Made by a program: the position numbers and the translations under genes. A stretch of DNA of 5,828 nt, taken from positions 1 to 5,828 of the forward strand of contig WLEX01000080.1 of the NCBI GenBank assembly GCA_009704065.1, written 5' to 3'. The stretch comes from Actinomycetota bacterium. GTDB taxonomy: Bacteria; Actinomycetota; Acidimicrobiia; Acidimicrobiales; Ilumatobacteraceae. Of the stretch, positions 1 to 5,486 are shown piece after piece; positions within the stretch are counted from its first letter, which is position 1; every line of letters begins with the position of its first letter. Under the pieces are notes generated by a model that saw nothing but the letters and a program-made list of their open reading frames with translations, was not told where the DNA came from and did no database searches.

Positions 1-170
1 TGAACACGATGATTGCTTGCACCAGCCTGATGGCAGGTGGTGTGTCTCAGTTACTTGGCGTGCGCAGCACCATTGTTATCTTTGCGGGCGCCGCAGCAGT
101 GGCATCGGCGTTGTATATCGCAGCAACTTCGTCTATCCGACGGAATCTGCACACTTCACGGCAGCGTTGA
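1..170 (+). CDS. C-terminal end of a membrane protein, probably an MFS transporter (5' truncated)
   Basis: Only the last 55 codons are in the window, read in the frame beginning at base 3 and ending at TGA 168-170. They encode a hydrophobic stretch with small residues (MIACTSLMAGGVSQLLGVRS), then a clear membrane helix (roughly STIVIFAGAAAVASALYIAA), then a short basic tail rich in Arg and ending SRQR. Two final helices followed by a short positively charged cytoplasmic tail are typical of the C-terminal end of major facilitator superfamily permeases, where a GG-rich loop before the last helix is common. The substrate cannot be judged. The last 38 bp overlap the 3' end of the convergent serine hydrolase gene, so the basic tail is encoded on DNA that also encodes that enzyme's C-terminus. 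Membrane protein is fairly safe; MFS is an inference from a short fragment. Confidence 0.6.
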   Translation, partial: NTMIACTSLMAGGVSQLLGVRSTIVIFAGAAAVASALYIAATSSIRRNLHTSRQR

Positions 171-1302
171 TGTAACCCGAACGGCGAGGATCTTCGTCGT
201 ACACGGTGAGCATGGTGTTCATCACATACGACATCGCAAGTTGACGTGATGGTTGTGCAAACGCAACCGAACCACCGGCACCATCGTGTCCGAAGCTGCC
301 AGGACCTGCGTACTTATTGCGATCGCTATGCAACATGTAGCCCTTGCCAAACACTGTTTCGCGCCCAAGAATTCGATCAACTTCACCAACTGGTGTTTCA
401 GATGTTGTTGCTTTACGCAATGTGTCTTCACCCAACAACCGCACACCGTTCACTTCGCCAATGACTGCGGCATAAATAGTGGCAAGTGACTTTGCATTGG
501 AAATGCCATTTGCTCCGGGAATCTGCGCAGCGTGCACCTCACGCTTATTGAATGCACCAGGACCAAATGCGCCGTTTAGCGACAAGGCTGTTGCCGCTTC
601 AGAACCTGGGCCACCAAAGTCGTTCATGAACTTGGCGATATCGGGCGGAAACTTTGGAATGGGATGCGCCATGAGATGTGCAACACGATGTTCTTGGTCT
701 TCAGGCAGCCCTATCCAGAAATCAACACCCAGCGGCGCAACAATTTCCGAAGCCACAAAATCACCAATACTGCGACCGGTGACGCGACGCACTAATTCAC
801 CTGCGAGCCAGCCGTATGTGAGTGCGTGATATCCGTGCGTTGAGTTTGGTGCAAAGAACGGTGCGGTATCTGCCAACCTCGATGTGATGGTTTCCCAATC
901 GAGTGCTTCTTCCAATGCGATAGGGCCTTCAACGGTGTACACACCTGCGCGATGCGCAAGTACTTGTGCCACCGTGAGATCGCCTTTACCTTTGGCCGCA
1001 AATTCAGGCCAGTAGGTCGCCATTTTCTCGTTGTAGTCGACAAGTCCACGTTCAACACACATTGCAACAACAAGAGCAGCAATGCCCTTGGTGGTGCTGA
1101 ACACAACATTTAATGTGTCGGCGTCGTACGGGATATTTCCTTCTTTGTCGCGTGAACCACCTACGAGGTCAACAACAAGATCACCCTTGTGACACACTGC
1201 GATGCTTGCGCCGCGATCCATGCCAGAGGCTAGATGCGCAAGAAATTCCTCACGCACCAGTTCCCAACCAGGGGCAACATTGTCGACTGTGAGAATCGAC
1301 AT
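133..1302 (-). CDS. Beta-lactamase-fold serine hydrolase (class C / EstB-like esterase family)
   Basis: This 389-residue protein has the full length and motif order of the PF00144 family (class C beta-lactamases, penicillin-binding-protein-like enzymes and EstB-type esterases). The SxxK motif is S69-T-T-K72, with Ser69 the expected acyl-forming nucleophile. Around 157-166 is GYHALTYGWL, where Tyr158 matches the general-base Tyr of the YxN or Yxx motif in EstB-like enzymes; the Asn of true beta-lactamases is absent. Near the end is GHDGAGG (338-344), the HxG-type third motif. No signal peptide is visible, so it is probably cytoplasmic and more likely an esterase or other hydrolase than an antibiotic-resistance enzyme. 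The ATG lies 2 bp after the stop of the upstream oxidoreductase gene and lacks an obvious ribosome binding site, suggesting translational coupling. The substrate is unknown. Its stop lies inside the convergent membrane protein gene. Confidence 0.9.
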   Translation of the reverse strand: MSILTVDNVAPGWELVREEFLAHLASGMDRGASIAVCHKGDLVVDLVGGSRDKEGNIPYDADTLNVVFSTTKGIAALVVAMCVERGLVDYNEKMATYWPEFAAKGKGDLTVAQVLAHRAGVYTVEGPIALEEALDWETITSRLADTAPFFAPNSTHGYHALTYGWLAGELVRRVTGRSIGDFVASEIVAPLGVDFWIGLPEDQEHRVAHLMAHPIPKFPPDIAKFMNDFGGPGSEAATALSLNGAFGPGAFNKREVHAAQIPGANGISNAKSLATIYAAVIGEVNGVRLLGEDTLRKATTSETPVGEVDRILGRETVFGKGYMLHSDRNKYAGPGSFGHDGAGGSVAFAQPSRQLAMSYVMNTMLTVYDEDPRRSGYINAAVKCADSVG

Positions 1303-1304
1303 GA

Positions 1305-2357
1305 TCAGCCGTCGATAATTGCGCGGAGTTTTTCGATTTGGCCAACAGGGTCCGGACCAACTGGGTTGACCGACAACACCGTGACACCAGATTCCTTGAA
1401 TGCAGCAACGCGCTCTTTAATGAAGCCAGTTGAGCCAACAAGGTTCGCGTTCATGATCCACTCGTGAGGAATGGCAGCGGCTGCTTCATCCTTTTTGCCA
1501 TCGAGGTAGAAGTCTTGAATGTCGACTGCTTCTTTTTCGAAGCCGTAATCGCGACAAATGTCGTTGTAGAAGTTTTTGCCACGCGCTCCCATGCCGCCGA
1601 CATAGAGAGCCATGTTGGGTCGTGCCATGTCGAGAATCTTCTTTTGAGCATCGCCCGTGAGTGAATCATCGATAGCAAGCATGCCGCCAGCTGAAATCTC
1701 AAGACGAGGACGTGATGGATCACGCTTAGCTAGGCCCGCCTTTAATTGATCGCCCCATACGTTGTGATAACGCTCTGGGTAAAACATGATAGGCAACCAA
1801 CCGTCAGCCATTTCCGCCGTGGCCTCAACACTCTTGTCTTTCAACGATGCCCACCAAATGGGGATGTCTTTGCGGACAGGATGATTGATGATCTTCAGTG
1901 GCTTACCAAGACCAGTTCCCTGGCCTGCGGGCAAAGGAATGTCGATGGTCTTGCCGTGGTATTCAAGTGGTGCTTCACGCGCCCACACATTGCGACACAC
2001 GTCGATGTATTCCTTGATGCGTTGCATTGGCTTTTCGTACGGAACACCATGGAACCCTTCAATAACCTGAGGACCAGATGCACCAAGTCCAAGTATGAAG
2101 CGACCATCGCTGACAAAGTCACAACCAGCAGCCGTCATCGCCATAAGGGCAGCAGTTCGTGAATACACGTTCACGATGCCAGTACCAATTTCGACACGAT
2201 TTGTTTTGGCGGCAAGGTAACCCACCTGTGAAATTGCGTCGAAGCTGTATGCCTCAGCAATCCACACTTGGTCGAGACCAGCTTTTTCTAATTCGACAAC
2301 ACGGTCGACAGCTTCTTTAAATCCACCGGAATAATTGATTCCCATTGACAACTTCAT
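1305..2357 (-). CDS. LLM-class, probably F420-dependent oxidoreductase
   Basis: A 350-residue luciferase-like monooxygenase family TIM-barrel protein, complete at both ends. Visible family features are the N-terminal strand MKLSMGINYS, the VWIAEAY segment (31-37), VEIGTGIVNVYSRTAALMAM (55-74), the DGRFILGLGASGPQV block (84-98), the HPVR--IPIWWASL segment (159-172), ADGWLPI (184-190) and the late GGMGARGKNFYND block (254-266). The GLGASGPQV, GGMGA..KNFYND and LDGKKDEAAAAIP features resemble the mycobacterial Rv3520c-type subfamily, annotated as F420-dependent. Those enzymes reduce or oxidise small organic substrates with deazaflavin F420; FMN use cannot be excluded from sequence alone. The start is well supported by a purine-rich ribosome binding site just upstream. 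It is first in a two-gene unit with the serine hydrolase and faces an alpha/beta hydrolase across a 107-bp gap. No physiological substrate is known or shown. Confidence 0.93.
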   Translation of the reverse strand: MKLSMGINYSGGFKEAVDRVVELEKAGLDQVWIAEAYSFDAISQVGYLAAKTNRVEIGTGIVNVYSRTAALMAMTAAGCDFVSDGRFILGLGASGPQVIEGFHGVPYEKPMQRIKEYIDVCRNVWAREAPLEYHGKTIDIPLPAGQGTGLGKPLKIINHPVRKDIPIWWASLKDKSVEATAEMADGWLPIMFYPERYHNVWGDQLKAGLAKRDPSRPRLEISAGGMLAIDDSLTGDAQKKILDMARPNMALYVGGMGARGKNFYNDICRDYGFEKEAVDIQDFYLDGKKDEAAAAIPHEWIMNANLVGSTGFIKERVAAFKESGVTVLSVNPVGPDPVGQIEKLRAIIDG

Positions 2358-2464
2358 GGTTTCCCCCTTGAATGCGTTTTACAACCCTAGAACGGCGACG
2401 GGCGCCACTGCGATTCCAAGGACATTCCCGTGGGGTTTTTGATTGATGGTGCGACAATAGAGAT
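2358..2464. promoter_or_regulatory. Divergent intergenic region holding promoters for both operons
   Basis: These 107 bp separate two divergently transcribed units and must contain, or lie next to, both promoters. For the minus-strand oxidoreductase a possible -10 element TAGGGT lies at 2389-2384, about 26 bases before the ATG and upstream of the ribosome binding site, but no convincing -35 sits at the proper distance. For the plus-strand hydrolase see the separate entry at 2450. A spaced direct repeat ATTCC (2413-2417 and 2424-2428, 11 bp apart) lies near the middle and could be a protein-binding site, but is short enough to be chance. The presence of promoters is inferred from the arrangement; the exact elements are weak. 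Confidence 0.5.
2361..2369 (-). promoter_or_regulatory. Shine-Dalgarno site of the LLM oxidoreductase gene
   Basis: Read on the minus strand the bases are AAGGGGGAA, with the G run five bases before the ATG at 2357-2355. It matches the anti-Shine-Dalgarno complement well and fixes the start. It contrasts with the divergent gene at 2465, which has no such site. Confidence 0.75.
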
Positions 2465-2465
2465 G
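2450..2465 (+). promoter_or_regulatory. Possible extended -10 element for leaderless transcription of the alpha/beta hydrolase gene
   Basis: The sequence TGC-GACAAT (2450-2458) resembles an extended -10 (TGn plus a TAnnnT-like hexamer with a mismatched first base). Its end lies six bases before the GTG at 2465, so transcription would begin at or next to the start codon. There is no Shine-Dalgarno sequence before this GTG, which fits a leaderless mRNA, common in actinomycetotes. No good -35 is seen at 16-18 bp. This is suggestive only. Confidence 0.3.
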
Positions 2466-3352
2466 TGAACATTGAGCCCACCTCCTCTCAGATCCGCTTG
2501 CCCGATGGGGTTCACGTGCGTTTCCTCGAGTGGACTCCTGTCAACGAGGCTCCGGGCATTCCCATCCTTCTTATTCATGGTCTTGCCTCTAATGCCCGCC
2601 TCTGGGACGGCCCCGCACGAGTTCTCACGCAGATGGGACATGCAGTCATCGCCATCGATCAGCGTGGTCATGGCTTGAGCGATAAGCCCGATAGCGGATA
2701 CGGCATGGCCGAGATTGCCGCCGATGTGGCCGACATGTTGACCGCACTCGAGGATCGCAATGCGAAGTGGCACCGTCCTCTCATTATTGGTCAATCATGG
2801 GGTGGCAATGTGGTGGTCGAAGTCGCACATCGCTTTGGCGACCGCATTCGCGGAGTCGTTGCAGTCGATGGCGGAACAATTGAGTTATCGCATGCATTTC
2901 CCGAGTGGGAAGAGTGCAAGCGCGTCTTGAGCCCCCCAGCACTCGCTGGATTGTCGTACGAGAAATTGCGTTCGTATATTCGCGGTTCGCACCCCGACTG
3001 GAGCGACGAAGCTATCGACGGCCAAATGCACAACATGGAACTGTTGTCCGATGGCACTATTCGCCCACACCTTTCTCTTGTTAACCACCTCAAAGTTCTC
3101 TTGGGTCTATGGGAGCACACTCCATCACAACTGTGGTCTGAGATTGAAGTTCCCATTTTGTTTACGCCAGCAACGCGCGGAGATGATGAACACACGCGTA
3201 CCAAACGAGTACAGCTCGACAATGCTGTTGCGCAATTACGCAAGGGCAAGGTTGAATGGTTTGATCCAGCCGATCACGATCTTCACGCGCAATTTCCTGA
3301 ACGATTCGCGTCTGTTGTGAACGACGCCATCACGTCAGGTTTCTTCTCATGA
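2465..3352 (+). CDS. Alpha/beta hydrolase
   Basis: A 295-residue alpha/beta hydrolase of normal length. ILLIHGLASNARLWD (34-48) contains the HG oxyanion-hole motif. AIDQRGHGLSDKPDSGYG (63-80) is the typical strand-and-loop after it. GQSWGG (109-114) is the nucleophile elbow with Ser111. The C-terminal DHDLHAQFPER segment (270-280) supplies the catalytic His, 271 or 274. The acid is less certain: Asp240 or Asp241 after strand ILFTPA, or Asp135 in VAVDGG. There is no signal peptide, so it is presumably cytoplasmic, and the substrate (ester, amide or C-C bond) cannot be told. GTG at 2465 is the start because the frame is closed by TGA at 2444-2446 and the nearby ATG at 2463 is followed at once by a stop. 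Its stop overlaps the next gene as ATGA, so the two are probably co-translated. Confidence 0.92.
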   Translation: MNIEPTSSQIRLPDGVHVRFLEWTPVNEAPGIPILLIHGLASNARLWDGPARVLTQMGHAVIAIDQRGHGLSDKPDSGYGMAEIAADVADMLTALEDRNAKWHRPLIIGQSWGGNVVVEVAHRFGDRIRGVVAVDGGTIELSHAFPEWEECKRVLSPPALAGLSYEKLRSYIRGSHPDWSDEAIDGQMHNMELLSDGTIRPHLSLVNHLKVLLGLWEHTPSQLWSEIEVPILFTPATRGDDEHTRTKRVQLDNAVAQLRKGKVEWFDPADHDLHAQFPERFASVVNDAITSGFFS

Positions 3353-4641
3353 GTCTTCCCCGCATCCTTGCCATCATGGGTTCTGGTGAAACAGCACCCA
3401 CCATGGTCACTACGCACCGCACACTCACTGCACAGCTACCAAAGCCCGTGAAAGCAGTTGTTCTCGACACTCCGTATGGCTTCCAAGAAAATGCCCCCGA
3501 ATTGGCGGCACGAGCCGTTGAGTACTTCCGCACATCGATCAATATCGATATCAATATTGCCGGGCTTGTGCGCCTGCACGACACTCACCTACCCGCTGAT
3601 CCCGTACAAGTAGAGCGCGGGCTTCGATCACTTGTTGATGCCGATTACATCTTTGCCGGACCTGGGTCACCCACTTACGCATTACGTCAATGGCACAACA
3701 CTGGTGTTGCTCGCATCATTACCGACAAATTGGCAACGGGTGGCACCGTTACTTTTGCATCAGCAGCCGCGCTCACATTGGGTAAAGCAACTGTTCCGGT
3801 CTACGAGGTGTACAAAGTGGGCCAAGACGTGCAACGTCTCGAGGGTCTCGATATTTTGGGCAGCATCGGAATCAATGCTGCACTGATTCCCCATTACGAC
3901 AACACTGAAGGAGCTAATCACGACACTCGTTTTTGCTACTTGGGTGAAGCTCGCCTACAGGTATTTGAATCGCTACTCGACATCGATACATATGTATTAG
4001 GTGTCGACGAACATACAGGTCTCATTATCAACCTTGATACCGGTGAATGCTCGGTAGTCGGCAATGGCATGGTCACTATTCGTCTGCGATCTCAATCATT
4101 TACGTACCCCACCGGTGCGGTCATCCCACTCTCGCTTCTACAAGATCCTTCTTCGCTTCTCGATGGCTCTGCTCCTGCGCAGAATCAGGCAAACGCCACT
4201 CAAGTAACTGTCAACGATGACGCCACCTCTGATGCCAGCGACAACGGAACTCCTTCATTAGACAAATCTCTGGCGCTCACATCGCAGCAATTCGAAACTG
4301 CCATGAAAAACCGTGATGCAGAAGGCGCAGTACGTGCAGCCCTAGCTCTTGAACAAGCAATCGTCGACTGGCAAGTCGATACTTTGCAAAGCGACGTTCT
4401 CGATCGGTGTCGTGCAACATTGCGCTCGATGATTAGCCAACTGGGTGATGCGGCAGTCAGCGGTGTACGCGACCCTCGCGAAGTTGTTTCGCCCTATGTC
4501 GAGGCGATGCTTGCAGTGCGGGCAACCGTACGTGCCGAGAAGCGGTTCGATTTATCCGATGTCATTCGAGATGCATTTCTCGAATTAGGTGTCGAAGTAC
4601 GAGATACTCCGAGCGGCGTCGAATGGAATCTGCCGAACTAA
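3349..4641 (+). CDS. Two-domain protein: peptidase S51 / glutamine amidotransferase-like domain fused to a CysRS C-terminal-like domain
   Basis: The N-terminal ~260 of 430 residues resemble the S51 (cyanophycinase / dipeptidase E) branch of class I glutamine amidotransferase-like folds: AIMGSGETAPTM (8-19), FAGPGSPTYALRQW (102-115) like the GG-N-T loop of S51 proteins, FASAAALTLG (136-145) where Ser138 takes the nucleophile place, IPHYDN..G..HDTRFCYLGE (180-200) and GVDEHTGL (218-225). Residues ~265-310 are rich in Asp, Ser, Ala, Asn and Thr and look like a disordered linker. Residues ~313-430 resemble the end of cysteinyl-tRNA synthetase: F..AM and LEQAI helices, then AVRATVRAEKRFDLSD, VIRDAFLELGVEVRDTP and SGVEW. 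Synthetase HIGH and KMSKS motifs and the catalytic fold are absent, so it cannot charge tRNA. The ATG overlaps the hydrolase stop (ATGA), implying coupled translation. Domain calls are from remembered family patterns. The reaction is unknown: peptidase, amidase or a non-catalytic tRNA-binding role are all open. Confidence 0.82.
   Translation: MSLPRILAIMGSGETAPTMVTTHRTLTAQLPKPVKAVVLDTPYGFQENAPELAARAVEYFRTSINIDINIAGLVRLHDTHLPADPVQVERGLRSLVDADYIFAGPGSPTYALRQWHNTGVARIITDKLATGGTVTFASAAALTLGKATVPVYEVYKVGQDVQRLEGLDILGSIGINAALIPHYDNTEGANHDTRFCYLGEARLQVFESLLDIDTYVLGVDEHTGLIINLDTGECSVVGNGMVTIRLRSQSFTYPTGAVIPLSLLQDPSSLLDGSAPAQNQANATQVTVNDDATSDASDNGTPSLDKSLALTSQQFETAMKNRDAEGAVRAALALEQAIVDWQVDTLQSDVLDRCRATLRSMISQLGDAAVSGVRDPREVVSPYVEAMLAVRATVRAEKRFDLSDVIRDAFLELGVEVRDTPSGVEWNLPN
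4285..4638 (+). other. Cysteinyl-tRNA synthetase C-terminal-like (DALR plus C-terminal anticodon-binding type) domain
   Basis: Part of the gene at 3349, residues ~313-430. In bacterial CysRS the chain ends with a helical DALR region (F..AMDDD-N...A) followed by a small domain of pattern R..AR..KD...AD.IRD.L...GV.LEDTP.G..W. Here the same order is seen: FETAMKNRDAEGAVRAALAL, a helical middle, RAEKRFDLSDVIRDAFLELG, VEVRDTPSGVEW, then three residues to the stop. In E. coli CysRS this terminal domain contacts the anticodon of tRNA-Cys, so a tRNA- or RNA-binding role is a reasonable guess; the homology itself is the firmer part of the claim. Confidence 0.75.
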
Positions 4642-5486
4642 ATATGGTGCATGTGCGCGATGCGCGTACGTCCACGGATACCAGTGGCGATATACACCGC
4701 GATAAACACAACGGTGGCAGTAAGGATGATGGTGGCACTTGCTGAAGTGTCGAGAAAGTACGACAAGTACATTCCAAACCCGGCAGACACACCACCAATG
4801 ATGGGCGAAATCCACAACATTCGTGCGAATGAATTGGTGAGCATTCGAGCAATAGATGCAGGGATAACAAGCAGTGCAGAGATAAGCAACGTGCCGATCA
4901 CTCGCATAGTGACCAAAATGGTCAGCGACAACATAACCATAAGCATGGCCTCGACCCACTGCACACGCACGCCACTCACTTCGGCTACTTCTGGGTCGAA
5001 TGTTGCAAACAACAAAGCACGATAAAACATCACTACCAATACAACGGTTGCGATTGCTACCAAAGAGACTGCAACAATGTCGATGGTTTGCACACCGAGC
5101 ACACTTCCGAATAGCACGGCTTCAATACTCTTCTTCGCTTGCCCATAACGATTCAACAACGCAAGACCGAGTGCAAATGATGCGGTAGTCACCACACCGA
5201 TGGCAGCATCAGCACCGATGAGCCTGCGGCGCGCAATGCGGCCAATAAGCACTCCTGAAAAGACACCCCAGATACCGGCACCTACGAAGAAATTGATTCC
5301 CATGACGGCAGACGCCGCTGCGCCACCGAACACAGCGTGCGAGAGGCCATGACCGATGTAGCTCATGCCACGCAATACAACAAACACACCAAGCAACCCG
5401 CACAATGCCCCGGCGATAGTGGCGACAATGATGCCGTTAGAGAAAAACTGATACTGAAATGGCGTGAGTAGTCCAGCGAGCATCAT
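4638..5486 (-). CDS. Metal ABC transporter permease, ABC-3 family (ZnuB/MntB-like)
   Basis: A 282-residue polytopic membrane protein, the usual length for ABC-3 permeases that import Zn(II), Mn(II) or Fe(II) with a periplasmic or lipoprotein binding protein and a cytoplasmic ATPase. Family signatures are LRGMSYIGHGLSHAVFGGAA (38-57), IGADAAIGVVTTASFALGLA (90-109), DPEVAEVSGV (164-173) and GTLLISALLVIPASIARML (198-216). About seven to nine membrane segments are apparent (for example 17-38, 53-85, 96-111, 134-160, 178-214, 226-245, 250-270). The C-terminus ends HMHHI, a small His cluster that could touch metal. The start at 5486 rather than the adjacent ATG at 5483 is supported by AGGTGG six bases upstream and by its ATGA overlap with the ATPase stop. 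The metal cannot be assigned; zinc or manganese is most likely. The stop codon interlocks with that of the convergent gene. Confidence 0.94.
   Translation of the reverse strand: MMLAGLLTPFQYQFFSNGIIVATIAGALCGLLGVFVVLRGMSYIGHGLSHAVFGGAAASAVMGINFFVGAGIWGVFSGVLIGRIARRRLIGADAAIGVVTTASFALGLALLNRYGQAKKSIEAVLFGSVLGVQTIDIVAVSLVAIATVVLVVMFYRALLFATFDPEVAEVSGVRVQWVEAMLMVMLSLTILVTMRVIGTLLISALLVIPASIARMLTNSFARMLWISPIIGGVSAGFGMYLSYFLDTSASATIILTATVVFIAVYIATGIRGRTRIAHMHHI

Noticed and set aside
133..1302. Reading the serine hydrolase as an antibiotic-resistance beta-lactamase
   Set aside because: No signal peptide and no YxN Asn; the motif set fits EstB-like esterases and general PF00144 hydrolases better.
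2387..2794. 135-residue open frame on the minus strand crossing the intergenic region
   Set aside because: It runs antisense to the alpha/beta hydrolase with no recognisable domain; the plus-strand gene has all catalytic motifs.
3535..3560. AT-rich palindromic stretch containing ATATCGATAT
   Set aside because: It encodes the in-frame INIDINIAG of the S51-like domain; the alternation of Asn, Ile and Asp codons explains the symmetry.
3349..4641. Annotation as cysteinyl-tRNA synthetase or MshC
   Set aside because: The HIGH and KMSKS motifs and the Rossmann catalytic domain are absent; only the C-terminal ~115 residues resemble CysRS.
4652..4672. Possible hairpin GCGC-GAT-GCGC near the convergent junction, a terminator candidate
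   Set aside because: The stem is short, there is no T-tract on either side, and it lies in the permease coding region.
4585..4959. Long His/Tyr/Cys-rich open frame on the minus strand
   Set aside because: It lies in another frame of the permease gene. Its odd composition is what out-of-frame reading of that gene gives, not a metal-binding protein.
4651..5025. 124-residue open frame on the + strand opposite the permease
   Set aside because: It is the antisense shadow of the well-supported ABC-3 permease; its translation has no family pattern and no ribosome binding site.
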